NCBI GenBank assembly: GCA_016788565.1
Contig: JAEUSP010000055.1
Span: 1 to 64,000, forward strand
Reading direction: 5' to 3'
Source: Chlorobiota bacterium
Lineage (GTDB): Bacteria; Bacteroidota; Ignavibacteria; OLB7
DNA: 64,000 bases
The notes beneath the pieces are model-generated. The model worked only from the letters and a program-made list of their open reading frames with translations. It was not told the DNA's origin and did not search any database. Both the position numbers and the translations under genes were made by a program. Positions 50,277 to 59,445 of the stretch are shown in pieces. How positions within the stretch are numbered: the stretch's first letter is position 1; each line of letters starts with the position of its first letter.

Positions 50277-53128
50277 CGTTTCAGTATCAGGATAGGAATG
50301 GAAGATTGTTCGCCGGAACTTGATTCGATGACGCAAATATAGGTTCCATTTGCCACAATCGAGCCTTTGCTGTTGCGGCCATCCCACAGTTCAAGGTTCA
50401 GCCCCGATTCTTTCTCACCGTTTTGAAGCAGTTGCCGCACCAACGCCCGCGACGCATCATAAATGGCAACGCTGACGCTGCCGGGGGATTCCAATTCATA
50501 AAAAATCTCAACGCTCGATTCCCCACCACGCAGCATGGGATTAAATGGATTCGGCTGGGCGTAGCTTCCAACCTCAATCGGCTCAAGTTCAAAACTTGTG
50601 CGGGCAAATGCGCAGGAAAGTGAGCCAACCTCATTTCCGCAGCAAAGCCGCACCGTGACGGCCCCCGCGAAATTTCGGGGGAGGTCTAAATCAAACTCCC
50701 CTGCGCGATTGCTGACCTTCTGAACCCCGGAAGCATCCGCTGTGGTGAGTGTCAGTTCCAGGCTGTCGCAATCGAACAACGTTGGGTCCCAGCGGATTGC
50801 CCGTGTGCGTGATGATGTGGAATCGAGCAGAATCGAAACTGGCTCCATCACCAGGGTGATCGTGTCGGCCACCGATTGCACCCCAGCCAGCGATGTATCC
50901 ACCAGCCGGAACCTCAGCCTTGCTGTTTCCTGAGTTGGGCAGGAGGCAAGGCAGGGGGCGGCCGCTTGGATAAATGCAGTATCGGCGGAGTAGGTGATGG
51001 TTGCCGGGACCGCCTCCCACTCATTTCCTGAACCGATTGCTTGCTCCAGCCGCAAGTTGTTTGCGCAGTGGATCACGGTTTTCGTGCTGATGTTTTCGCC
51101 GGGGCGATACTGGTTCCGCGGCAACACCAGCGGCTTGATGGATGCCCCAGTAATTGCGAAAGGAAGGCTGGTTGCGGTAAGGCCCGGGGTTGCGTTATCC
51201 TGCACCAGAAGGGTGTAGCTTCCCGGAAGAAGGGTGTTGGTGGGAAAGGTGAAGCTGCCGCTGTCGGTGGCCGGTTTCAGTTCGGCAATCACCACGGTAT
51301 CGGTTCCCGTTGCCGGGCGGACAATCACCCGCAACCCTTGCTCGCCACCGCCAACTTTCCGCATCCCCCAATGTGCTTTTGCCATCTGCCCGTTGCAGTA
51401 TTCATCGCCGGTGGTCAGCTCACCCAACGGGTCGGCGATTGGTTTGCCGATTGCGTAGGTGGAGTTCTGGGTGGTGACAACGATGGAGTTCACCCCGGCT
51501 CCTTCAAGGTCGGCAACGGCCACGGTGACGATGCGGGAATCGAGCTTGAAGGCTTTCACTTGCCGGAACCACTGGCGGCGTGTGGCATCCACCGTGCTGA
51601 GAAGGACATCGGCATAGCGGTTCATTTGCAGCACAATCAGGCTGTCGCCGTGGGCAACGATAATTTCTTGTTTTGCGGTATCGGCATCGCGAAGAATGTC
51701 GGCAACCGCCATCAGCCGCCCTTTGAACGGCCAGGCGGTGTAGTTCCAGAAAACGCGCCCGCCGTTGTTGGGTTCAAGCGCGCCGTTGCGTTGGAAGAAA
51801 AAGAGGTAGTTGCTATCCACATCGCTTCCATCAAGCTGGCGATATGCCGCAAGGACTTCATTGCCCGGGTTGTTCGGATACTCCCCATCCACGCTTGGGT
51901 CTTGCTTGGAAGTGTCGTTGCCATCAACATTTCCGGTCAGGATTGTCCACCCCAAATTTTTTACGGTGTTGATGCTGAAGATACCGCGTGATTGGTCAAT
52001 CGGTAATCCATCCTGGGTGAGCAGAAGGGTGATGGAGGGGACGCCCGGATAGGCTTCGCTGAAATTGGTTGCCACCAAACGGTACTCCCCCGGAAACGCC
52101 GACGGCGCGCCATCGTACAGCCGAACGAAGTAGGAGTGAGTTTCCCCCAGGGTGTCGTTCTGGGAAGTCTGGCTGGTGAACCGGCGGGTTTCAATGTGGT
52201 TAAAAGCGTTGTCGTCAACCTTCAATCCAACCGCGTACATCCGTGTGGTGAGCGTGGAAGGAATCCCCTGGCCAGCAGGAACAACCAGCCCAGCCGGGTT
52301 GTTTAACGAACGGGTGGAAGGGGTGAGATAGGGGATTTTGGAGCTGTCCGTGATGGTAATCGCCGGGGCTTGCGGATAGACCCCCGGAGCAATCGGAAAC
52401 CGTTCGGCTTGCACAAAACCGTTGCCGCCGTTGGTGTAACGATACACCCCGTTCACTATGCTGTCGGGGGCCGAAGGGGTAAGGTTGCGAAATTGATTCT
52501 GGCTTGCAACGGCAAACACCGTTTGCTTCCCCTTCACGCTAAAAGCGGCCACCGGATAAACCCCCGCAATCCGGTTGCTGGCTTCCTTGTTGGCAAGGAT
52601 TGTTGGGATACGGATCGAGAATCCGCCGCGGCCGTTGGGCTGGCTTAAGATTCCGTTCAGCTGCGTTTCCCCTTGCTGTGCGCGCTCAATTCCCAGGCCC
52701 AAAAGCGTTGGAGTTCCAACACCATTCGGCGTTGTTGCCCCTGCGTTGAACAATCCGGTAAGCGTCAGTGTGTAGGGGTTGCTGGGGTCAATCGTTTCAT
52801 CATAATTCACCGAGTCGTACTGCCGCCCAAAGGCATTCACGAACCGCAGAAGGTGCGACCCCGATTCCAGCCCAACAATCTGCTGTTGGTTTCCCGCCCC
52901 CGGCTGGACTTTACCGATCAGCAACACGGGTGAGTTCTTCAATGACTCTGTGCGCCAGACAATTTGCAGCGTGGCGGTGTCGGCAAGCTGTGTTGTGGCC
53001 GGGTTATTGCGTGTCCCTTCGGGGTTTCCGTTGGGATACCACCATGTTGAGGTAATCGGCTGCGCCCCGGCTTCGGCAAGGATCACCAAAGCCCAGAACA
53101 GCACAGTTGATAAACGAAATGTTAGCAC
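50273..53128 (-). CDS. Large secreted T9SS cargo with FlgD-like C-terminal domain
   Basis: 951 residues from GTG 53128, chosen because a TATATTAC promoter element lies upstream (53210-53203 minus) and because VLTFRLSTVLFWALVILAEAGAQP is a signal peptide. ATG starts at 53260 and 53254 would put promoter sequence inside the gene. The N-terminal half has beta-rich PNGNPEGTRNNP and repeated asparagine/proline turns. The middle has DTAKQEIIVAHGDSLIVLQMNRYADVLL, reminiscent of an FG-GAP/VCBS-like propeller. Ig-like strands follow, and the end is NPFNPMLRGGESSVEIFYELESPGSVSVAIYDASRALVRQL...WDGRNSKGSIVANGTYICVI, a FlgD_ig sorting domain. No enzyme motif is seen. Confidence 0.75.
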   Translation of the reverse strand: MLTFRLSTVLFWALVILAEAGAQPITSTWWYPNGNPEGTRNNPATTQLADTATLQIVWRTESLKNSPVLLIGKVQPGAGNQQQIVGLESGSHLLRFVNAFGRQYDSVNYDETIDPSNPYTLTLTGLFNAGATTPNGVGTPTLLGLGIERAQQGETQLNGILSQPNGRGGFSIRIPTILANKEASNRIAGVYPVAAFSVKGKQTVFAVASQNQFRNLTPSAPDSIVNGVYRYTNGGNGFVQAERFPIAPGVYPQAPAITITDSSKIPYLTPSTRSLNNPAGLVVPAGQGIPSTLTTRMYAVGLKVDDNAFNHIETRRFTSQTSQNDTLGETHSYFVRLYDGAPSAFPGEYRLVATNFSEAYPGVPSITLLLTQDGLPIDQSRGIFSINTVKNLGWTILTGNVDGNDTSKQDPSVDGEYPNNPGNEVLAAYRQLDGSDVDSNYLFFFQRNGALEPNNGGRVFWNYTAWPFKGRLMAVADILRDADTAKQEIIVAHGDSLIVLQMNRYADVLLSTVDATRRQWFRQVKAFKLDSRIVTVAVADLEGAGVNSIVVTTQNSTYAIGKPIADPLGELTTGDEYCNGQMAKAHWGMRKVGGGEQGLRVIVRPATGTDTVVIAELKPATDSGSFTFPTNTLLPGSYTLLVQDNATPGLTATSLPFAITGASIKPLVLPRNQYRPGENISTKTVIHCANNLRLEQAIGSGNEWEAVPATITYSADTAFIQAAAPCLASCPTQETARLRFRLVDTSLAGVQSVADTITLVMEPVSILLDSTSSRTRAIRWDPTLFDCDSLELTLTTADASGVQKVSNRAGEFDLDLPRNFAGAVTVRLCCGNEVGSLSCAFARTSFELEPIEVGSYAQPNPFNPMLRGGESSVEIFYELESPGSVSVAIYDASRALVRQLLQNGEKESGLNLELWDGRNSKGSIVANGTYICVIESSSGEQSSIPILILKR

Positions 53129-53529
53129 CTGATCGTCGGAATGGGGAGTTGAACGCAACAGTTCGATAAGTAGGGGGGCCGCTTGCCCGGTCGGAATCTT
53201 TCGTAATATAGCGGCCCTTTCGCTGCAAAGGTACGGCAGTTCGTTGCAGTTCATCGCCAATGTTCGTTGGAAAACAAGGGGCGATGATGGGGAGAAGAAT
53301 CATGCACCGCTGCCGTTGGATTGCTAACACCCAAACAGTGTGTGGCGTTTCAGCAAGGTTGTTCGTTAGTAGCAGTGGGGGGGGAATCACATCAACACAC
53401 AGGACACTCAAGAAGCACTTGATACGGATATGCAGGAACCTCAATTCAATTTCAATGGTTTGACACAACGCCGTTGATTTCAAGAAGAGGACTCCCAACA
53501 ATTCCAATCACGTAACCGATAACGCATTT
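53129..53529. promoter_or_regulatory. Divergent control region between T9SS cargo operon and porX
   Basis: Upstream DNA for the minus operon holds TATATTAC (53210-53203) with TTTG about 15 nt before it. The plus-strand porX promoter could not be located. No other gene is evident in the 401 bases. Confidence 0.5.
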
Positions 53530-55098
53530 ATGGCAACATCACGGCGCATTCTTTGGGTGGATGATGAAATAGACCTCCTTCGCCCCCACATCAAACTTCT
53601 TCAGGCAAAAGGGTATGAGGTTGACACCGTTACCAACGGCGAGGACGCAATCGCCCTGGTTCGCCAGCAACCGTTCGATCTTGTCTTCCTTGATGAATCT
53701 ATGGTTGGCATGGGCGGCCTGGAAACCCTTGCCGAACTGAAGGACCTTCGCGCCGCCATGCCGGTGGTGATGGTCACAAAAAACGAAGCTGAATCGGTGA
53801 TGGAGGAGGCCATTGGCCGCCGCATCAGCGACTACCTTACCAAGCCGGTGAACCCAACCCAGATACTCCTTGCCTGCAAAAAACATCTGGACGGGCAAAA
53901 AATAGAAGCCGATTACGCCTCGCGCGATTACATCCGTGAGTTCAACCAGACGGCAATGCAGTTGATGAGCCCGCTGGATTGGGAGGAGTGGGTTCAGCTG
54001 TACGTGAAGATGACCAATTGGGAGATAGAGTTCGACCGCCACCGCGACATCGGACTTGAGCAAACCCTGGCCGACCAAAAGAAAGATGCCAACGCCGAGT
54101 TTGGAAAGTTTGTGGAGAAGAACTACAAAAGCTGGCTGAACCCGGACAATCCCGACCGCCCGCATCTTAGCCCCGATGTTATCAATCACCACGTTCTGCC
54201 GTTAGTCAAGAATGACACCGGCCCCGTCTTCCTGTTCGTGATTGATTGCATGAGACTGGATCAGTGGTTGGTGATGGAGGAACTGCTGACACGCTACTAC
54301 TCCATCCAAAAAAATTACTACTTCAGCATTTTGCCAACGGCCACCACCTACTGCCGCAACGCAATTTTTGCTGGGCTGTACCCAAGCGAGATCGAGCAGC
54401 ACTACCCCGACCTGTGGCAAGGGGGGAACGACGACGACCACTCCCAGAATAAATACGAGAAAGAACTGCTGGATAAACTGCTGCAACGGAAGCGAATCAA
54501 CCTCCGCAGCGGTGTCCGCTACGTGAAGATTATTGACACCGACTTCGGGAAAAAAATCGAATCGGAGATTACAAGCTACGCCCAGTCGCAGCTTTCGGCA
54601 GTAGTGGTGAACGCCGTTGACATGATGGCCCACAGCCGCAGCGATTACCCAATCTTGAAAGAGATTGCCCCCCACGAATCGGCCTACCGCTCGCTTACCC
54701 GCAGTTGGTTCGAGCACTCCTCCTTCTTTGGAATGCTCCGCACCCTTTCGGGAATTCCCAACGTGCAGATTGTGGTGACAACCGACCACGGCTCCATCCG
54801 CTGTATGCGTGGGGCAAAAGCCCTGGGGGATCGTGAGACCTCGACAAACCTCCGCTACAAATATGGCCGCAACGTGAAGGTGGATGATAAATTTGCCATT
54901 CACGTCCGCAAGCCGGAAGAGTTCAAACTGCCGAAACGGGGGATGATGACCGAGTACGTTATCGCCAAAGAAGATTACTACTTCGTCTATCCAACCGAAT
55001 ATCACTATTACTTGAACCATTACCGCGACAGCTTCCAGCACGGGGGAATTTCATTGGAAGAAATGATCCTTCCCATTGCCACGCTAACGCCACGGTAA
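53530..55098 (+). CDS. porX: T9SS response regulator PorX (receiver + PglZ/alkaline-phosphatase-like domain)
   Basis: 522 residues. The receiver domain has the acidic pair D11/D12, the phospho-acceptor D55 in LVFLDESMVGMGGLETL and K105 in DYLTKPVNP. The C-terminal domain (about 200-520) is a PglZ-type phosphatase fold: VFLFVIDCMRLDQW, ILPTATTYCRNAIFAGLYPSEIE, VVNAVDMMAHSR and VVTTDHGSI. This combination is specific to PorX, which with PorY controls T9SS genes in Porphyromonas and relatives and cleaves oligonucleotides. The start is ATG 53530. It diverges from the T9SS cargo operon and is followed by tsaE, a neighbourhood I recall from Flavobacteria. Confidence 0.93.
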   Translation: MATSRRILWVDDEIDLLRPHIKLLQAKGYEVDTVTNGEDAIALVRQQPFDLVFLDESMVGMGGLETLAELKDLRAAMPVVMVTKNEAESVMEEAIGRRISDYLTKPVNPTQILLACKKHLDGQKIEADYASRDYIREFNQTAMQLMSPLDWEEWVQLYVKMTNWEIEFDRHRDIGLEQTLADQKKDANAEFGKFVEKNYKSWLNPDNPDRPHLSPDVINHHVLPLVKNDTGPVFLFVIDCMRLDQWLVMEELLTRYYSIQKNYYFSILPTATTYCRNAIFAGLYPSEIEQHYPDLWQGGNDDDHSQNKYEKELLDKLLQRKRINLRSGVRYVKIIDTDFGKKIESEITSYAQSQLSAVVVNAVDMMAHSRSDYPILKEIAPHESAYRSLTRSWFEHSSFFGMLRTLSGIPNVQIVVTTDHGSIRCMRGAKALGDRETSTNLRYKYGRNVKVDDKFAIHVRKPEEFKLPKRGMMTEYVIAKEDYYFVYPTEYHYYLNHYRDSFQHGGISLEEMILPIATLTPR

Positions 55099-55158
55099 TC
55101 AGCGGTTCAACTCCATCGCTATCATTAGCCAGAAGCAACAGAAGCTGAAAACAACGAA

Positions 55159-55644
55159 ATGGATGTAGAGATTTTTTCGAGCACCAGCCCGGAGCAAACA
55201 CAGGAGTTCGGCCAGAACTTCGCGCTTCGGCTAAAGCCTGGTGATGTGGTCGCGTTCTACGGCGAGCTTGGTGCCGGAAAAACGGAGTTCATCAAGGGGA
55301 TTTGCGCCGGTTTTCGGGTGGAGGAGATCGTCTCTAGCCCAACGTTCACCGTCGTCAATCAGTACGAAGGTGAGGACCAGCGGCAAAAGCCAATCACCAT
55401 CTTCCATGTGGACTTGTACCGGATTACCTCCGTGGCTGAACTTCAGGAAGTTGGATTCGGGGAATTAATCCAAGATGACCACGGTGTGAAACTGGTGGAG
55501 TGGGCCGAGTACGCCAAAACGCTGCTTCCGCCAAGCCGCTACGACATCCATTTCTACAACGATGATGCCGACAGCAACACCCGCCGGATTGAGGTGATGC
55601 AGCTACTTCAGCTGCAATCCACCAAAAACCACGCGATGCCGTAG
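55159..55644 (+). CDS. tsaE: tRNA threonylcarbamoyladenosine biosynthesis ATPase TsaE
   Basis: 161 residues. The Walker A motif is GELGAGKT (35-42). SSPTFTVVNQYEG and HVDLYRI, LVEWAEYAKTLLP are the other TsaE blocks. With TsaB and TsaD it makes t6A at position 37 of ANN-decoding tRNAs. tsaB follows. The gene is probably co-transcribed with porX (61-base gap) or from a local promoter. Family assignment is secure. Confidence 0.96.
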   Translation: MDVEIFSSTSPEQTQEFGQNFALRLKPGDVVAFYGELGAGKTEFIKGICAGFRVEEIVSSPTFTVVNQYEGEDQRQKPITIFHVDLYRITSVAELQEVGFGELIQDDHGVKLVEWAEYAKTLLPPSRYDIHFYNDDADSNTRRIEVMQLLQLQSTKNHAMP

Positions 55645-55710
55645 CGATTCAGTGGGGAGGGGGGGGAGTGACTGCACCATCACATCACAACTGTGGTGCA
55701 GAAATTTTTA

Positions 55711-55745
55711 CGCAACGGCCCGGCCCATGTGCGGTCGGGTCTGTT
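55711..55745 (+). terminator. Possible hairpin between tsaE and tsaB
   Basis: CCCGGCC pairs with GGTCGGG (7 bp, one G-U) around CATGTGC. TCTGTTGTTTT follows. The stem is short, so it may be an attenuator or coincidence. Confidence 0.4.
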
Positions 55746-55795
55746 GTTTTCGGCTCATCCAAATCACGTTTTCTTCAACGCACCAACCGTGTAGA

Positions 55796-56437
55796 ATGCT
55801 TGCTGCAATCGAGACAACCGGGGACACCTGCGGAATTGCATTGTTCGAAGGGGATCAACTGCTGGCCGAACTTCACGTTGCCCTTCCGCGCGCCCACGAC
55901 CGGCTGCTTGCAACGCTGTTCCAACAATCGTTAGATGTTGTTGGAAAACCAGCCAGCCACCTTAGCGCGATTGCTGTTTCCACCGGCCCAGGCTCCTACA
56001 CCGGAATCCGCATCGGCGTAAGTTTTGCCATTGGGCTGGCGTTGGGAATGGGCGTTCCCATGATTCCGGTCCCAACGTTGGATGCCCTCGCTTACTCACT
56101 TCGCGCACTTGCCAAAGCCTCGCGCCGCAGCCGCGTCCTTTCGGTGATTCCCGCCGGACGGCTGGGATTGTACGCCTCACTCTTTCAAGTCCTACCTGAG
56201 TTTTTGCGCCTAACCGATGCCGGCGCAATCCAACCGGAACACCTTCCCGCCCTTCTCGATGAAAACGTGCTGGCTGCCGGCCCAGGAATTTTACAGATAA
56301 AATCGCAGTACTCCGATTGCATTGCTTACGGCACAACGCAACTGACCGCGCGTGCCATCGGCGAACATGCTATCTTCCTGCAAAACTTAGGGCTGACCTG
56401 TAGCCCAGAGCAGATAGAGCCGTTGTATATTGGGTGA
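55796..56437 (+). CDS. tsaB: tRNA threonylcarbamoyladenosine biosynthesis protein TsaB
   Basis: 213 residues from ATG 55796; the ORF extends back to 55652 through the hairpin but the conserved protein begins MLAAIETTGDTCGIALFEGDQLLAE. Typical features are HDRLLATLFQQSL, AIAVSTGPGSYTGIRIGVSFAIGLAL (the conserved GPGSYTGIRIG motif) and PTLDALAYSL. TsaB forms the scaffold with TsaD and TsaE. It follows tsaE, as expected functionally. The C-terminal ERIEPLY-like block EQIEPLYIG is present. Confidence 0.93.
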   Translation: MLAAIETTGDTCGIALFEGDQLLAELHVALPRAHDRLLATLFQQSLDVVGKPASHLSAIAVSTGPGSYTGIRIGVSFAIGLALGMGVPMIPVPTLDALAYSLRALAKASRRSRVLSVIPAGRLGLYASLFQVLPEFLRLTDAGAIQPEHLPALLDENVLAAGPGILQIKSQYSDCIAYGTTQLTARAIGEHAIFLQNLGLTCSPEQIEPLYIG

Positions 56438-56640
56438 GGGGGATGTCGAATTTCAAATTTCAAATGTCGAATGTCGAATGCGGAATGAAGAGTGGGATGT
56501 AAGAGATGTTGAAGTCCAATGCCGAATGGAGAGAACCGCTCTCTTTTCTTCCCAATGTGCCTCTCTGTGGTTCATCTTCGGAAACCGCTGATAACTACTG
56601 ACGCAGCAACAAACAAACCTCTCATTAACCAATCAACACC

Positions 56641-57501
56641 ATGCCTTGGTGGAGCCGTAACCGCAAAAACCTTGATGAATCGCAGAATCATCAGCGCGAA
56701 ATGCCTGATGGACTTTGGACCAAATGCCCAAGCTGCGAGACGGTCATCTATAAAAGTGAGCTGGAGGAAAACCTCTACACCTGTCCCAAATGCGACCACC
56801 ATTTCAGGGTTGGTTCCAACCACTACATTGATCTGCTGCTGGACCCCGACACCTTTGTCGAAACGCACGCCCAACTAACCTCCACCGACCCGCTGGAGTT
56901 TGTGGATGAAGATTCCTACCAAGTGAAGCTGCGCAAAGCCACCAAACGCACAGGCTTGGCCGACGCAATGCGGACTGGGTTGGGGGATGTTGAGGGGAAG
57001 CGTATCTCGCTGGCAATCATGGATTTTAGTTTTATCGGTGGGTCCATGGGGTCGGTGGTGGGTGAGAAATTCTGCCGCGCCGTGGATGATGCCATTCGCG
57101 ACCGTGTCCCATTTATCTGCATCACCGCATCGGGGGGGGCGCGGATGATGGAGGCGGCAATTTCGCTGATGCAAATGGCAAAAACCAGCACCCGATTAAC
57201 GCTTCTTGCCGAAGAACGCATTCCCTACATCGTTATTCTCACCGATCCAACAACCGGCGGGGTCACGGCCAGTTATGCAATGCTGGGGGATGTCACCCTT
57301 GCCGAGCCGCGTGCATTAATCGGCTTTGCCGGGCCGCGGGTGATCGAGCAAACCATCAAGCGAAAATTACCCGAAGGATTCCAGCGCTCCGAATTTCAGC
57401 AGGAACATGGGTTTGTGGATCACATTGTTCACCGCAAAGAATTACGCAAAACATTAAGCCGAATTTTAACCCTCCTTCCAATCCCAGAAATTGCCGAGTG
57501 A
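56641..57501 (+). CDS. accD: Acetyl-CoA carboxylase carboxyltransferase subunit beta
   Basis: 286 residues. The zinc ribbon is C29, C32, C48, C51 (CPSC...CPKC). The catalytic crotonase-like part has SGGARMMEAAISLMQMAKT, TDPTTGGVTASYAMLGDV and FAGPRVIEQTIKRKLPEGFQRSEFQ, all diagnostic. It transfers the carboxyl group from carboxybiotin to acetyl-CoA, the first step of fatty-acid synthesis. accA is not adjacent. ATG 56641 is the normal start. A gap of 203 bases upstream holds AATGTCGAATG-type simple repeats. Confidence 0.97.
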   Translation: MPWWSRNRKNLDESQNHQREMPDGLWTKCPSCETVIYKSELEENLYTCPKCDHHFRVGSNHYIDLLLDPDTFVETHAQLTSTDPLEFVDEDSYQVKLRKATKRTGLADAMRTGLGDVEGKRISLAIMDFSFIGGSMGSVVGEKFCRAVDDAIRDRVPFICITASGGARMMEAAISLMQMAKTSTRLTLLAEERIPYIVILTDPTTGGVTASYAMLGDVTLAEPRALIGFAGPRVIEQTIKRKLPEGFQRSEFQQEHGFVDHIVHRKELRKTLSRILTLLPIPEIAE

Positions 57502-57613
57502 AATGGATAGTTCATTCAGCAGTCAATCCGCCCTGAATACTTCGGGGCGGAAGTCTATCAATCATTTGAGTTTCTCATAATCCTCAACGTTATCAGACCT
57601 CGGAACAACATTT

Positions 57614-58564
57614 ATGGCAACTCCAACTTCAGCAAAACAACCTCGCCGCAAACGCAAACCAGCTATCCACTTGCTTGGCTTCCCAATGGATTTGGGCGCA
57701 GGCCGCCGTGGCGTTGATATGGGACCATCCGCGCTTCGCATTGCCGATATTGAAGGGCGATTAAAAACCCTGGGATACAAGGTGGAGGATGAAGGGGATA
57801 TTAAAATTCAAGTGCCAGAAGTGTTGAAAATTAAAAATCCTCGGCTACGGTATTTACCGGAAATCACCGATGCGTGCGAAAAATTAGCGCGGAAAGTGAA
57901 AAAAATTCTGAAGTCAGGAGATTTCCCGCTTGTCCTTGGCGGCGACCACTCCATGGCAATCGGAACGCTTGCTGGGGTTGCCGGTTATTGCCGCGATGCT
58001 GGAAAACGGTTAGGAGTAATTTGGATTGATGCCCACTCCGACATCAACATTCCCGACACTTCGCCAACTGGAAATATCCACGGAATGCCTGTTGCCGCTT
58101 CCATCGGGCTTGGGGCAAAAGAATTAACGCGAGTGGGGGGGGATTTTCAAAAATTAGACCCCACCAACATTGTGATGATTGGATTGCGTTCGGTGGATGA
58201 GGGTGAGCGGAAAATTATTCGTGAGCGTGAAATCCGTGCTTACACCATGACCGATATTGACCGAAAGGGAATAAATACCGTGATGGAAGAAACGCTGGAT
58301 TATTTGCAATCCCGCACCGACCACATCCATATTTCGTTCGATTTGGACAGCGTTGATCCAACGGTTGCATCGGGTGTGGGAACCCCGGTTCCCGGTGGGC
58401 TTACCTGGCGCGAAGCCCACTTCGTCATGGAAATGCTTGCCGAGCGTGGCGCGCTTGACTCCATGGAAATTGCCGAAGTAAATCCCATTCTTGATAACCT
58501 CAACAAAGGTGCCGAATTTGCCGCCGACCTTGTTGCCTCGGCGTTGGGGAAGAGGATTTTGTAG
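57614..58564 (+). CDS. rocF: Arginase (ureohydrolase family)
   Basis: 316 residues. It hydrolyses L-arginine to ornithine and urea. The binuclear manganese ligands are visible: H112 in GGDHSMAIG, D139, H141 and D143 in IDAHSDIN, and D243, D245 in SFDLDSVDPTVASGVGTPVPGG. The N-terminus LGFPMDLGAGRRGVDMGPSALR and the end GKRIL are typical. About 15 basic residues at the N-terminus (SAKQPRRKRKP) are extra. Symbol by family; other ureohydrolases (agmatinase) are less likely given VDMGPSALR. It stands alone. Confidence 0.92.
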   Translation: MATPTSAKQPRRKRKPAIHLLGFPMDLGAGRRGVDMGPSALRIADIEGRLKTLGYKVEDEGDIKIQVPEVLKIKNPRLRYLPEITDACEKLARKVKKILKSGDFPLVLGGDHSMAIGTLAGVAGYCRDAGKRLGVIWIDAHSDINIPDTSPTGNIHGMPVAASIGLGAKELTRVGGDFQKLDPTNIVMIGLRSVDEGERKIIREREIRAYTMTDIDRKGINTVMEETLDYLQSRTDHIHISFDLDSVDPTVASGVGTPVPGGLTWREAHFVMEMLAERGALDSMEIAEVNPILDNLNKGAEFAADLVASALGKRIL

Positions 58565-58624
58565 AACATTGTTTAGGCATATTAATTACGGAAGAGAAGC
58601 GTTTGAGTGCCAAAACCAAACACT

Positions 58625-58720
58625 GTCATACCCGCGAAAGCGGGTATCCATACTACAATGGCTGGCAAGGGAAAACATCATAATATTCACTACTGTCATA
58701 CCCGCGAAGACGGGTATCCA
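58625..58720. repeat. Two copies of GTCATACCCGCGAA...CGGGTATCCA palindrome
   Basis: First copy at 58625-58650 (GTCATACCCGCGAAAGCGGG-TATCCA), second at 58695-58720 (CGAAGACGGG). Each is an imperfect palindrome of the same family as those at 32144, 59200, 59326 and 62291, here with TACCCG instead of TTCCCG. They lie just upstream of the GIY-YIG gene. Confidence 0.85.
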
Positions 58721-58790
58721 AAGTGCAAAAAAACAGAGTGAGTATGACAACAATTGGCCTCACTCAATCTATTTTCATTGAAGTACAACA

Positions 58791-59102
58791 ATGCGCTCCT
58801 ACTATGTTTATATTCTCGCCAGCAAAAAATATGGCACTCTATATGTTGGTATGACAAACGATCTCATCCGCCGTATTTATCAACACAAGCATGACATCAT
58901 TGAAGGATTTACTGCCAAATATAAAACTCACCTGTTGGTCTATTTCGAACAGGGAAACGATGTTCGCGCTATTATTGAGCGTGAAAAACAATTAAAAAAA
59001 TGGAATCGTTTATGGAAACTAGAATTGATTGAGAAAACGAATCCAGAATGGAGGGATTTGTATCCTGAGTTGGCTGGTTTGCAATCATCGGATATTAAGT
59101 AG
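58791..59102 (+). CDS. GIY-YIG nuclease-family protein embedded in palindromic repeats
   Basis: 103 residues. MRSYYVYILASKKYGTLYVGMTNDLIRRIYQHK contains the GIY-YIG core (YVYIL...LYVGMT) with the catalytic Arg region and the H in YQHK. IEREKQLKKWNRLWKLELIEKTNPEWRDLYPEL is the C-terminal signature of single-domain COG2827-type proteins, including the conserved E before KQLKKW. The gene is more AT-rich than its neighbours. Palindromes of one family stand on both sides (58625-58720 and 59130-59400), which suggests a functional or mobile link between the protein and the repeats. The role of this family is not established. Confidence 0.88.
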   Translation: MRSYYVYILASKKYGTLYVGMTNDLIRRIYQHKHDIIEGFTAKYKTHLLVYFEQGNDVRAIIEREKQLKKWNRLWKLELIEKTNPEWRDLYPELAGLQSSDIK

Positions 59103-59148
59103 TACGTGTGGATGTGCTTCGCAGGCCTTCGGCTCCGGCTTTTGCGGG

Positions 59149-59400
59149 AATGACATGGAGGTGAGGGCAGTTGCAGTGGGGTAAGCATTGAGCGCAGTAT
59201 GGATTCCCGCTTTCGCGGGAATGACATGGAGGTGGGGGCAGGTGAAGTGAGGTAAGCCTGGCTATGCTACTGCCAATGACATGGAGGTGAGGGCAGTTGC
59301 AGTGGGGTAAGCATTGAGCGCAGTATGGATTCCCGCTTTCGCGGGAATGACATGGAGGTGGGGGCAATTGCCGTCAGGTAAGCCTGGCTATGCTAATGCC
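59149..59400. repeat. Tandem duplication of a 126-bp unit containing palindromes
   Basis: Unit 1 is 59149-59274 and unit 2 is 59275-59400, nearly identical except in the last third. Each carries ATTCCCGCTTTCGCGGGAAT and ends in GTAAGCCTGGCTATGCTA. A partial palindrome arm is at 59137-59158. No gene is in 59103-59445. Confidence 0.9.
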
Positions 59401-59445
59401 AGCGATATTCCCTTTTGATTCGAAAAAAACATCAAATACTACTCC

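Noticed and set aside
50333-50345. TATATTTGCG promoter-like match (minus)
   Set aside because: It lies inside the coding end of the cargo gene, encoding TYICV; the small gene is more simply translated by coupling.
51041-51991. 316-codon plus-strand ORF
   Set aside because: Antisense to the large T9SS cargo gene, which has signal peptide and sorting domain.
59149-59400. CRISPR array
   Set aside because: Two 126-bp tandem units with palindromes have no short direct repeat with unique spacers and no cas genes are near.
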